From Salaquimonas sp. (GTDB taxonomy: Bacteria > Pseudomonadota > Alphaproteobacteria > Rhizobiales > Rhizobiaceae): a stretch of 8,241 bases of DNA. Position numbers and translations under genes: made by a program. The stretch is from the NCBI GenBank assembly GCA_024639745.1, contig JAHEHW010000056.1, positions 1-8,241 on the forward strand, written 5' to 3'. Under the pieces are notes generated by a model. That model was given only the letters and a program-made list of their open reading frames with translations. It made no database searches and had not been told where the DNA came from. Below are positions 1 through 6,100 of this stretch, piece after piece (the stretch's first letter is position 1; each line of letters starts with the position of its first letter).

Positions 1-372
1 ATTGGCCTTGACCGGACAAGCGTTTATATCAGCAATATCATTCCCTGGCGCCCGCCCGGCAACCGCACACCCACGCCAGCGGAAATAGAAATCTGCCGCC
101 CGTTTATTGAACGCCATATCGCACTGATCGATCCCAAACTTCTTGTCCTTGTTGGCGGAACGTCGGCAAAAATGCTGCTCAACACCAGTGAAGGCATCAC
201 GAAAATCCGCGGTCAATGGCGGCAATACGAGATCAACGAGCGCGAAGTCGATACCATCGCCACGCTGCATCCGGCCTATCTGCTGCGCCAGCCAGCCCAG
301 AAGAGGGATTCCTGGCATGACCTGATCCAGATCAGGGAACGCGCCGTAACTCTGGGAATTCGCGAAACATAA
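1..372 (+). CDS. Uracil-DNA glycosylase, family 4 type (C-terminal fragment)
   Basis: Base-excision repair enzyme that removes uracil from DNA; only the last 123 residues are in the window and the start lies to the left. The reading frame is open from base 1 to the TAA at 370-372. Visible signatures are NIIPWRPPGNRTPTPAE (residues 13-29 of the fragment), matching the PWRPPGNR segment of iron-sulfur-type family 4 glycosylases, the LLVLVGGTSAKMLL strand, and HPAYLLRQP near residues 90-98, the HPA(Y) active-site loop that contacts the flipped base. The catalytic GEAPG motif and the first cluster cysteines would be upstream. It is the only plus-strand gene seen and converges on the decayed gene at 518-1274. 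No clear intrinsic terminator follows it. The family call is secure; the split between family 4 and family 5 is inferred from the PWRPPGNR motif. Confidence 0.9.
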   Translation: MGLDRTSVYISNIIPWRPPGNRTPTPAEIEICRPFIERHIALIDPKLLVLVGGTSAKMLLNTSEGITKIRGQWRQYEINEREVDTIATLHPAYLLRQPAQKRDSWHDLIQIRERAVTLGIRET

Positions 373-388
373 CGCTCCTCAGGATTCA

Positions 389-400
389 CTGTCCGGACAG
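389..400. repeat. 12-bp perfect palindrome in convergent intergenic region
   Basis: CTGTCCGGACAG is its own reverse complement and lies 16 bases after the glycosylase stop codon. A further GGACAG copy follows at about 409-414 and another TCCGGA at about 429-434. It could be an operator or a weak 3' structure; there is no loop or T-tract to make it a convincing terminator. The rest of the 145-base gap (373-517) shows no gene. Confidence 0.3.
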
Positions 401-517
401 CCCACCTCGGACAGGCGCCAGATGTCGTCCGGATAGCTCAATCCGTTCACACTTCGCTCAGAGAGGTATCATTTTCGAATAGCCACTTGTCGGGACCGAC
501 TTACGTTTTCTCACCGA

Positions 518-1274
518 CTAGCCAGTCGTTAGAGAATTATCAAGATTTGAAAAATCTGCCGCCCGATCCACCTCGAGCAAATCAAGAAAATCGGCGCCAG
601 CCTCAATCTCCAAATTGTAATTGCCGTCATTCACATGCTCGATACCGTCAATCGTTTTGGCATCTTCGGTACCACCAGTGGGCAGATGACCCTCGCTGCA
701 ATATCATTATCAATTGCAGCTTGAAGATTTCTTCAGGAGATTCGGCAATCGGCGAGAATCCCGGCGGATGGCGCATTATGCCGTTAACTTGTTGCACGAC
801 TGGCGGCTTTTTATCAGGATCGGAAAAATCGTCACTATATTTGCTGCCTGCCACGCCGATTGCATATCCCGGTCTTCCATCCTCAGATAAATCAACGTTA
901 AAAATCGAGCGGCCCACCGGGTATCGCGGCTCAGTATCGCTGACGATACCACCGCCAAAATCACCAATTCATAACCGAGCCAACAGATCGCGAATTTCTT
1001 TCTCCGAGGCCTCTGGAACAAGGTTCTTGATCGCAGTCATGGTAGCCTTTGACTCGCCATGCGTGAGGTGCCTTACGCCCTCTTCCGGATAAGACCTGGG
1101 ATAAACCATTTGGCTCTTTACCTGGCCTTTGATGAGCCTTTGCTCCAACCCCTTTTCAGAAACAAATCGTTGAAGAGCAGCTGCGAAATCAGCTGCATCG
1201 GTTTTATTGAGATCACGACCCTGGGGCATCACCCTTTGCGGAAGTATATTCTGTGATGAACCTGCATCTATCAT
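518..1274 (-). pseudogene. Decayed gene of unknown family (TGA plus frameshift)
   Basis: Reading leftward, an ATG at 1272-1274 with a GAGG Shine-Dalgarno at 1281-1284 opens a 101-residue frame that ends in LLARL and a TGA at 969-971. The same frame then runs on as IGDFGGGIVSDTEPRYPVGR through FNVDLSEDGRPGYAIGV to a stop at 648-650. A neighbouring frame, open from about 703, carries GTEDAKTIDGIEHVNDGNYN, then LEIEAGADFLDLLEVDRAAD, and stops at TAG 518-520. Joining these segments gives a plausible single soluble, acidic protein of about 250 residues, broken by one nonsense codon and one single-base frameshift between about 650 and 704. I do not recognise the family. Base composition is more AT-rich than that of neighbouring genes, suggesting acquisition. 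Alternatives are a genuine 101-aa protein (969-1274) followed by remnants, or sequencing errors. Confidence 0.55.
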
Positions 1275-1381
1275 GCTTTACCTCGATTTATGACTCATTT
1301 TCATGGCCTTACGCCAAGCTATGATATTTTTGTATTTTATACTTTCTGTATATCCATAATATATATGTAGCCACCGAGAAT
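1275..1381. other. AT-rich intergenic spacer
   Basis: This 107-base gap between exoD and the decayed gene contains a run of about 60 bases (1320-1380) made almost only of A and T, with TATA-like words on the minus strand such as TATAAAATAC and ATATATAT. It could hold the promoter of the decayed gene, but no convincing -35/-10 pair can be fixed by eye. The composition contrasts sharply with the GC-rich flanks and marks an edge of the likely acquired patch. Confidence 0.4.
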
Positions 1382-2014
1382 CTAACCAAGCAAATAATAG
1401 CTCATCCAGGCGATGATGACGACAAACAGGTAAGCGATTGCGAAGAGCAGGCCATCGCTCGCAGTCATGCCGAGGGCCAGCAGGACAATCGGGATCGAAA
1501 AAAGCATCGGGAACAGTGGAACGAACCCGAAGAATATCATTGCCAGCGACAGGCAGATGATCGTCGCAGCCGCAAAGGCATGGGCAAACTTGGTATCGGT
1601 CAGAACGGAAAATCTTCTGTGCAGGCGGTTGTCCAATAGGTTCGCCAGCGGCCTGACTTTTTTAAGGCCGCGCCGTAGACTTTGCGCGCTGAGCTGAAAT
1701 TCGAGCATTTTCTTTGGAAGCCATGGCCTCTCGCGTCCGATCACCAATTGCAGGCTGATGAAGATGATAATGAGTCCGCAGATAGCCGGGATGCCCGGGA
1801 TGGCGCCCGTCGGCAAACCGCTGAGCAAAGCTGGCACGATGAGGAGCGGTCCGAAACCTCGCCGACGAACCGAGGCAAGTATGGCGTCCAAGGTAAGAGT
1901 ATCGGATTGCTCAGCCGCCTTTTCCAGGCTGTCCATTACCGATCCCAGCGAACCGGATTTCGCGCTCCGCTCTTCATCTAGTGAATTCCCGTCGTGATCT
2001 TCTAGGGTTTTCAT
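1382..2014 (-). CDS. exoD: ExoD-family integral membrane protein
   Basis: A 210-residue inner-membrane protein of the ExoD family, first described in rhizobia where exoD mutants are altered in exopolysaccharide production and alkali tolerance; its biochemical activity is unknown. Family signatures are GFGPLLIVPALLSGLPTG (residues 53-70), IPGIPAICG (72-80), and QLVIGRERPWLP (89-100) with the conserved GR-x-x-PWLP element. A charged cytoplasmic N-terminus of about 50 residues precedes hydrophobic segments near 55-66, 71-92, 144-165, 167-183 and 186-208. Length is normal for the family. The ATG at 2012-2014 is the first in frame but has only a weak Shine-Dalgarno. It lies downstream of the terminator at 2063-2089, so it probably has its own promoter, which I could not identify. 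The function assignment is by family; a direct role in exopolysaccharide in this organism is not shown. Confidence 0.88.
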   Translation of the reverse strand: MKTLEDHDGNSLDEERSAKSGSLGSVMDSLEKAAEQSDTLTLDAILASVRRRGFGPLLIVPALLSGLPTGAIPGIPAICGLIIIFISLQLVIGRERPWLPKKMLEFQLSAQSLRRGLKKVRPLANLLDNRLHRRFSVLTDTKFAHAFAAATIICLSLAMIFFGFVPLFPMLFSIPIVLLALGMTASDGLLFAIAYLFVVIIAWMSYYLLG

Positions 2015-2062
2015 ATCTGTTCAGGCGCTATCTCTGCCAGGCATTTGCGGTATCCCATAACA

Positions 2063-2089
2063 AAAGCCGGAGCTGTTTGCTCCGGCTTT
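2063..2089 (-). terminator. Intrinsic terminator after the coiled-coil stress gene
   Basis: A perfect 11-bp stem (AAAGCCGGAGC / GCTCCGGCTTT) with a 5-base loop begins 26 bases after the stop of the 2115-2390 gene. On the minus strand the 3' arm runs into TTTTGTTAT, a usable U-tract. The A-run on the other side makes it potentially bidirectional, but no plus-strand gene needs it. It separates the small gene from exoD. Confidence 0.85.
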
Positions 2090-2114
2090 GTTCGTTCCGC
2101 GGAATCTTATAAGG

Positions 2115-2390
2115 TCAGCCGTTGAAGCGCTTCTTCGCATCCGCGATCGACTCATGCACATCGGAGGCGGCTTTCAAGTCGCGTAATGCTTCGCCGCTGG
2201 CATCTTTCGCTTCTTCCAAACGCTCGACTGCCTCGTCACGCTGATCTTTGAGATCTTCGATCTTTTCGTTGTAATCGAGTTTGGCGTCAGCCTTCTGGTC
2301 TTTTACTTCAGCCTGAAGCCGCTGAATTTCGGCATCCGCTTTTTCAATCTGGGCTTCTGCTTTTTCCTTGAATACTTGTTCGACAGACAT
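2115..2390 (-). CDS. Small coiled-coil protein, sll1863-like stress-response family
   Basis: A 91-residue, highly charged protein made almost entirely of Lys, Glu, Asp, Ala and Arg in heptad-like order, for example EKADAEIQRLQAEVKDQKAD (residues 16-35) and YNEKIEDLKDQRDEAVERLE (40-59). It has no cysteine, signal peptide or membrane segment and should form a long alpha-helical coiled coil in the cytoplasm. The start MSVEQVFKEK and the pattern of short helices ending in DLKAASDV resemble proteins annotated as the sll1863 family of stress-response proteins; no enzymatic role is known. The ATG at 2388-2390 is chosen because AGGAGG lies 8 bases upstream; a longer reading from 2465 has no such site. 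The gene is flanked by a sigma-EcfG-type promoter upstream and a strong terminator downstream, so it looks monocistronic and stress-induced. The coding call is strong; the family name rests on resemblance. Confidence 0.8.
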   Translation of the reverse strand: MSVEQVFKEKAEAQIEKADAEIQRLQAEVKDQKADAKLDYNEKIEDLKDQRDEAVERLEEAKDASGEALRDLKAASDVHESIADAKKRFNG

Positions 2391-2484
2391 GGAGAATACC
2401 TCCTTTTCTGGTCGGTTGGTTGACTGCAAACGGCACGTGCCGCATTCAATGTGCGGCGGAACCAAACTTGCCTTTCATGGATAA

Positions 2485-2509
2485 AACGCAAAGGAGGCTT
2501 ATTCGTTCC
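2485..2509 (-). promoter_or_regulatory. Candidate sigma-EcfG (general stress response) promoter
   Basis: On the minus strand GGAAC (2505-2509) is followed by a 16-base spacer and CGTT (2485-2488). This matches the published GGAAC-N16/17-CGTT consensus of the alphaproteobacterial general stress sigma factor EcfG, which is governed by PhyR and NepR. It points at the coiled-coil gene starting at 2390, implying a leader of roughly 85-90 bases. The match includes both core elements and the spacing, and the target gene fits the regulon. Confidence 0.65.
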
Positions 2510-2570
2510 GAAAAAGTTCAAATCCGCGGAACAGCAGTCCTGATATGGCGATCGGTGCGCCCTTGTCACT

Positions 2571-3644
2571 CTATCCCCGAATCGAGAGGAAAGACTGCAC
2601 CGAGATTTCTGACCACGGGTCCAGATGGCGTGCCGCTTTCCGATAGCTTTCCACAATGCGTCGCGTGATTTCGTCGGTTTCCGCCAGTTCGTCCATGACT
2701 TCGCCGGCCGCTTTTCTGGCGGCATCGAGGACCGTATCAGGATAGCGGCGCAAGGCGACCCCATGCTCACTTTGCAGCGTGGTGAGCGCCCGTGCATTCT
2801 CCCACTCGGCATCGGCAAGCGATCTGATATTGACCCATTCGCATGCCTTGGCCACAACATCCCGAAGGTCAGGCGGCAAATTCTCCAAAGCCTTGATCGA
2901 CACGAGCGCCTCACCGGTGCCGTTGGGTTCATGAAAGCCGGGAAAATAGTAGTTCTTCGCCGCGCGGTAGAAACCCATTGCGCTATCGCTGAAGGGCCCG
3001 AGAAATTCGGTCGCGTCAATCACTCCCGATTGCAGGCTGATGAAAATTTCGCCCGGCGGCAGGTTTACCGGCGCCGCTCCCATGCGTTGCGCGACCAGAC
3101 CGCCAAGGCCGGGCATGCGGATTTTCAACCCGTTGAAGTCGTCCAGGGAAGTGATCTCACGCTTGTACCAGCCTCCCATCTGATAGCCGGTATTCGATGC
3201 CATGAAAGGTTTGATGCCGGCAGGGCGATAAAGTTCATCCCACAATTCCTGACCGCCGCCCTTGTTGATCCAGGTGATGTGCTCAGACGGGATGAGGCCG
3301 AATGGTGCGGCCGTGAAAATGGGCGCCGCCGGCAGTCTGCCCGCCCAAAACAGCGGCGCGGTGTGGGCAATTTCGGCGGTGCCATCGGATACGGTCGAGA
3401 AGACTTCCAGTGGCGGAACAAGTTCTCCGGCAGCGTAAAGTTTGATGCGAAGCCTGCCGCCAGACATTGCCTCAATCGCATCGGCCAGCATTTGCGCCGT
3501 AACGCCCGGCCCAGGCAGATTTTTTGGCCATGAGGTCACCATGCGCCATTCGAATGCGCTTTGCGCAATTGCCGGTTTTGGCAGGAGCGAGGTTGCCGCA
3601 CCGAAGCCTATTCCGCCAAGCGCCTGCCGCCTTGTGAAGGTCAT
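2571..3644 (-). CDS. TRAP transporter solute-binding protein (DctP/TakP-like), Tat-exported
   Basis: A periplasmic binding protein of the TRAP (DctP) superfamily, 357 residues, which captures small, usually carboxylate, ligands for a DctQM membrane pair. The N-terminus MTFTRRQALGG with twin arginine, a short hydrophobic core and PAIA-QS (cleavage near residue 27) is a Tat signal. Mature-domain landmarks are WRMVTSWPKNLPG (33-45), GLKIRMPGLGG (172-182) with the conserved arginine (176) that contacts the ligand carboxylate in this fold, and EFLGPFSDSAMGFYRAAKNY (213-232) followed by YFPGFHEPN, which resembles the 2-oxoacid binder TakP. The ATG at 3642-3644 has AAGGAA upstream. It begins 53 bases after thiD on the same strand with no obvious terminator between. 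No DctQ or DctM gene lies in the window, so its membrane partner is elsewhere. The ligand is not known; 2-oxo acids are an inference from TakP. Confidence 0.9.
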   Translation of the reverse strand: MTFTRRQALGGIGFGAATSLLPKPAIAQSAFEWRMVTSWPKNLPGPGVTAQMLADAIEAMSGGRLRIKLYAAGELVPPLEVFSTVSDGTAEIAHTAPLFWAGRLPAAPIFTAAPFGLIPSEHITWINKGGGQELWDELYRPAGIKPFMASNTGYQMGGWYKREITSLDDFNGLKIRMPGLGGLVAQRMGAAPVNLPPGEIFISLQSGVIDATEFLGPFSDSAMGFYRAAKNYYFPGFHEPNGTGEALVSIKALENLPPDLRDVVAKACEWVNIRSLADAEWENARALTTLQSEHGVALRRYPDTVLDAARKAAGEVMDELAETDEITRRIVESYRKAARHLDPWSEISVQSFLSIRG

Positions 3645-3689
3645 GATATTTCCTTTCGTTCGTCTTTCGACAGCCGGCGCCATCCATTG

Positions 3690-3708
3690 CGGTCGGATCA
3701 ATCGACCG
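3690..3708 (-). repeat. Short hairpin over the thiD stop codon
   Basis: CGGTCG and CGACCG form a perfect 6-bp stem around a 7-base loop, covering the thiD stop codon at 3698-3700. No T-run follows on the minus strand, so it is not a typical intrinsic terminator. It could modestly attenuate or stabilise the message between thiD and the TRAP gene, or be chance. Confidence 0.3.
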
Positions 3709-4519
3709 GCCAGAGATTATGAAAATGATGGACGGGCCCGTTGCCCTTGCCGACCGTTAAATCACCTGAAGCCGCAATTGCACCGGTAAGCCATTTCTTG
3801 GCCCGTGCCACTGCTTCTTCGAGTTCCACACCCCTCGCAAGCCATGCTGTTATCGCCGAAGATAGGGAGCAGCCCGTGCCGTGGGTATTTTTGCTGTCAA
3901 TACGCACCGCCTCGAACCAGCGCTCGTCTGCAGCGGTTATCAGAACGTCGTCGGCGCGACCGGCGGTTTCGTCCATCATGTGACCGCCTTTCATCAGGAC
4001 GGCATCGGCACCGAAGCCAAGCAGCCTCTTGCCCTGCTCGATCATGGCTCCTCGACCAATAGCGATCCCGCAGTCGAGCAATCGCTCCGCTTCCTGCAGG
4101 TTCGGCGTGATCAGATCGGCGAGCGGCATCAGACGCCTGGCGAGCACAGTAGCGGCATCGTCCTGTATCAATTTCGCACCGGTTGTGGCCACCATCACCG
4201 GATCAAGCACCACGTTGCGGGCGCGATATTTTTCAAGACCCTCGGCCACCGCGTTGATGACGGCTATCGAAGACAGCATTCCGATTTTCACCGCATCGAT
4301 ACGAATATCGTCAAAAACCGCATCCAGTTGCGCCGTGACGAAATCGGCGGGCACATCATAGACGGCCGTAACACCAGTGGTGTTTTGGGCCGTCAGGGCG
4401 GTAATTACAGAAGCGCCGTAAACGCCGTTTGCGGAGAAGCTTTTCAGGTCGGCCTGAATGCCCGCACCACCGCCAGAATCCGATCCCGCGATCGTCAGAA
4501 CATTGGCGATGCCAGTCAT
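3698..4519 (-). CDS. thiD: Hydroxymethylpyrimidine/phosphomethylpyrimidine kinase ThiD
   Basis: Cytoplasmic ribokinase-fold enzyme of 273 residues that phosphorylates 4-amino-5-hydroxymethyl-2-methylpyrimidine twice to the pyrophosphate used by ThiE. The N-terminal AGSDSGGGAGIQADLK (11-26) is the ThiD hallmark substrate-binding loop. LDPVMVATTGAKL (105-117), ITPNLQEAERLL (137-148) and the anion-hole/catalytic segment HGTGCSLSSA (213-222, with Cys217) are all intact, as is GKGNGPVHHF (257-266). Length is normal. Its ATG overlaps the thiE stop as ATGA (4516-4519), so translation is probably coupled; an AAGGGGAA site lies just upstream inside thiE. Third gene of the riboswitch-led salvage operon; in its absence salvaged pyrimidine could not enter thiamine synthesis. 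Confidence 0.96.
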   Translation of the reverse strand: MTGIANVLTIAGSDSGGGAGIQADLKSFSANGVYGASVITALTAQNTTGVTAVYDVPADFVTAQLDAVFDDIRIDAVKIGMLSSIAVINAVAEGLEKYRARNVVLDPVMVATTGAKLIQDDAATVLARRLMPLADLITPNLQEAERLLDCGIAIGRGAMIEQGKRLLGFGADAVLMKGGHMMDETAGRADDVLITAADERWFEAVRIDSKNTHGTGCSLSSAITAWLARGVELEEAVARAKKWLTGAIAASGDLTVGKGNGPVHHFHNLWPVD

Positions 4520-5169
4520 TCGTTTCCCCTTGCTTTCTCGATTGCGTTGCGCACATCACGGCACACCTTGCCAACATCGTCCGCCTCGAAAAGTGCGGAG
4601 ATCATGGCAACACCATCCGCGCCCGCCTTGATTATTTCGCCTACGTTCTTCACATTAAATCCCGCGATAGCTCCCGCCGGCAGGCCGGGTCGCTCGCGGC
4701 GCAGGCTTTCCGCGCGTTGCTTCCAACCCTCGACGCCGATCGCCGTAGGATTATCCTTCGAGGTCGTGGCATGAACGCCGCCGACAAAAGCATAATCAAC
4801 GATCTGGACCGGGGCCGTTTCGGCATCCTCAAGGGTCTTGACCGAGACTCCGATGATTGCCTCTTCGCCCATGAGCCGGCGCGCATCCTCCGCGGCCATA
4901 TCGCTCTGGCCGAGATGGACGCCTGCTGCACCGGCCGCCATGGCGACATCGACCCGATCGTTGACAATAACGGGGACATCGGTTCCTTCAAGCGCATCCA
5001 TGATCGCACCGACATCGATGATCATGGTGCGGGTATCGTTGACCTTGTCGCGGTACTGGATGAGGGTCACGCCATTATCGACCGCTGTCTGAACCAATTC
5101 CCGGTAATTCCGGTCGAGGCAGTGTTCGGGATCGATGATTCCGTAGAGGCTGATATCGAAACTCTTCAT
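4516..5169 (-). CDS. thiE: Thiamine-phosphate synthase ThiE
   Basis: A TIM-barrel enzyme of 217 residues that joins the pyrimidine pyrophosphate from ThiD to the thiazole phosphate from ThiM, giving thiamine phosphate. Intact features are GVTLIQYRDK (33-42; Gln, Arg and Lys for the pyrophosphate), VPVIVNDRVDVA (65-76; Asn-Asp for magnesium and pyrimidine), GVHLGQSDM (83-91), IIGVSVKT (105-112) and AGADGVAMISAL (182-193). The segment corresponding to the usual VGxGPVFPTxTK loop reads FVGGVHATTSKDNP (128-141), with His-Ala where many ThiE have Phe-Pro; Thr-Ser-Lys is kept. I take this as a lineage variant. The ATG overlaps the thiM stop (ATGA, 5166-5169) and an AAAGGG site precedes it inside thiM. 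Middle gene of the operon. Confidence 0.95.
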   Translation of the reverse strand: MKSFDISLYGIIDPEHCLDRNYRELVQTAVDNGVTLIQYRDKVNDTRTMIIDVGAIMDALEGTDVPVIVNDRVDVAMAAGAAGVHLGQSDMAAEDARRLMGEEAIIGVSVKTLEDAETAPVQIVDYAFVGGVHATTSKDNPTAIGVEGWKQRAESLRRERPGLPAGAIAGFNVKNVGEIIKAGADGVAMISALFEADDVGKVCRDVRNAIEKARGNE

Positions 5170-5906
5170 CGGATGGACGCCCTTTCTTCGATACTCGTCA
5201 GCGGCAAATCGTAAAGCCGGTCGATGAAGTTAGCCGCAAAGGATCCCGGCCCGCCGGCCGTACCAGCAGCGCTTTCGCCCGCAATCGCAAACCACAAAAT
5301 TGCCGCAAGAGCCGCTTGCGCCGGTGTCTCTGAATGAATGAGCAATGCGGCCATAACGGCTCCTTGCGCGCAGCCGACCGCCGTCACCCGGTCCATCAAC
5401 GGCGTGCCGTTTGCAACTGTCAGCGTGCCTTCCGATGTACTGATCCTGTCGATCTCGCCGGTCACTGCCATACAGGGCGCAAGCTGGCTTTCCCGCCCGG
5501 CGCCGAGCGCCTCGGCCTCTGAAGCGTTCACACGAAGGATGGCAGGCCCACCGCCCAGGATATCGCGGGCAAAGGCCAGTCGTGGCGGCGAGATATCCGC
5601 CTTGACCGGGTCTAGAACGAAGGGAACATTATGCTGTCTGGCGGCAGATACCGCTATGCGGATCGCTTCCATGCGCTCGGTCTGAAGCGTGCCCAGATTG
5701 ACCGACAAAGAGCCTGCGCCTGCCGTGAATGTCGCGACCTCTCTCGGCGAAGACGTCATGGAAGGCGCCGCGCCACAGGCAAGAAGGACATTTGCCGTGA
5801 ATGCCTGCGCGACATCATTGGTCAGGCAATGGACTCTTCCGCCGTGACGCCGGAGCGCGGATATCGCTTCTATCGCGTCTTTCAATGTCGGCATGCCCGC
5901 AGACAT
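5166..5906 (-). CDS. thiM: Hydroxyethylthiazole kinase ThiM
   Basis: Salvage kinase of 246 residues that phosphorylates 4-methyl-5-(2-hydroxyethyl)thiazole for ThiE. Family landmarks are VHCLTNDVAQAFTANVLLA (25-43), corresponding to the usual LTNxV-xxFxAN element; VLDPV (97-101); RVNASEAEAL (125-134); VTGEIDRIS (148-156); ANGTPLMDRVTAVGCAQGA (165-183) with the catalytic-region cysteine at 179; and the C-terminal GPGSFAANFIDRLYDL. The common GTGC is AVGC here, an acceptable variant. The start ATG at 5904-5906 is preferred because AAAGGG lies 6 bases upstream; the in-frame ATG at 5919-5921 and a TTG at 5949-5951 have poorer sites and would overlap the regulatory leader. It lies 65 bases after the TPP aptamer and is the first gene of thiMED, so it is probably the direct target of the switch. 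Confidence 0.95.
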   Translation of the reverse strand: MSAGMPTLKDAIEAISALRRHGGRVHCLTNDVAQAFTANVLLACGAAPSMTSSPREVATFTAGAGSLSVNLGTLQTERMEAIRIAVSAARQHNVPFVLDPVKADISPPRLAFARDILGGGPAILRVNASEAEALGAGRESQLAPCMAVTGEIDRISTSEGTLTVANGTPLMDRVTAVGCAQGAVMAALLIHSETPAQAALAAILWFAIAGESAAGTAGGPGSFAANFIDRLYDLPLTSIEERASIR

Positions 5907-5977
5907 GGAATACCCTTTCATTGCCTTCTTTGGGGCCGGCATCGGGCGCAAATGAGGTATGGAAAGATCGCCTCATT
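5904..5977 (-). promoter_or_regulatory. Expression platform of the TPP riboswitch (predicted translational switch)
   Basis: The 3' strand of P1, AATGAGG (5971-5977), can pair with P1's 5' strand CTCAT (6055-6059) or perfectly with CCTCATT (5951-5957) just downstream. The same downstream segment, CCTCATTTGC (5948-5957), can also pair with GCAATGAAAGG (5914-5924), which includes the thiM Shine-Dalgarno, giving about 9 pairs with small bulges. These pairings are mutually exclusive: with TPP, P1 forms and the released segment can cover the ribosome site; without TPP, it is held by the P1 strand. No T-run follows, so transcription termination is unlikely. The pairings are seen in the sequence; the mechanism is inferred. 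Confidence 0.6.
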
Positions 5978-6060
5978 CCCTACGCCGGCACGACCCGGAT
6001 CAGGTTCAAGGAGTTGGCATCAAACCTCTCAGCCCGTATTGCGCAGGCACCTCCATGAGC
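5971..6060 (-). ncRNA. TPP riboswitch (THI element)
   Basis: The minus strand carries the canonical thiamine-pyrophosphate aptamer in order: GGAGGTGCC, GGGCTGAGAGG (pyrimidine-sensing loop; CTGAGA at 6027-6032), CTTGAACCTGATC (5998-6010), GTGCCGGCGTAGGGAA (pyrophosphate-sensing side; GGCGTAGGGAA at 5976-5986). The closing P1 helix is CTCAT (6055-6059) with ATGAG (about 5972-5976). It precedes thiM, thiE and thiD, the expected target. High TPP should lower expression of the operon. The region after the aptamer is described separately as the expression platform. Confidence 0.96.
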
Positions 6061-6069
6061 TTCGCGATC

Positions 6070-6096
6070 CTTATCCGAAATGCCGATCGTGTTCAA
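6070..6096 (-). promoter_or_regulatory. Possible promoter of the thiMED operon
   Basis: Only about 40 bases separate the end of the GNAT pseudogene (6101) from the aptamer. On the minus strand TTGAAC (6091-6096) and GATAAG (6070-6075), each matching 4 of 6 positions of the sigma-70 boxes, lie 15 bases apart just before the aptamer. The spacing is short and the match moderate, so the true promoter could instead lie inside the pseudogene. Confidence 0.3.
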
Positions 6097-6100
6097 GCAA

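Noticed and set aside
969..971. TGA as selenocysteine or programmed readthrough
   Set aside because: No SECIS-like hairpin or redox context is evident, and a frameshift further on shows that the gene is damaged anyway.
969..1060. CUE/UBA-like helix pattern around NLVPEASEKEIRDLLARL
   Set aside because: The resemblance covers only a few hydrophobic positions and would need a frame change to continue; most likely coincidence.
487..1092. Plus-strand open frame of 201 codons opposite the decayed gene
   Set aside because: It begins with TTG without a good ribosome site, has no recognisable motifs and biased, Pro/Ser/Arg-rich shadow composition. The minus-strand segments read more like real protein.
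2391..2465. Longer form of the coiled-coil protein starting at 2465
   Set aside because: The extra 25 residues are Cys/Pro/Arg-rich, unlike the coiled coil, and cover the AGGAGG that serves the ATG at 2388-2390.
2625..3533. Plus-strand open frame of 302 codons opposite the TRAP binding protein
   Set aside because: It lies wholly antisense to a clear DctP-family gene and shows Arg/His-rich shadow composition without family motifs.
3881..4774. Plus-strand open frame of 297 codons opposite thiD and thiE
   Set aside because: It is antisense to two clearly conserved enzymes and has no recognisable domain.
5907..5951. Earlier thiM starts (TTG at 5949-5951, ATG at 5919-5921)
   Set aside because: Poorer ribosome-site spacing, and they fall within the riboswitch expression platform; the ATG at 5904-5906 has AAAGGG at 6 bases.
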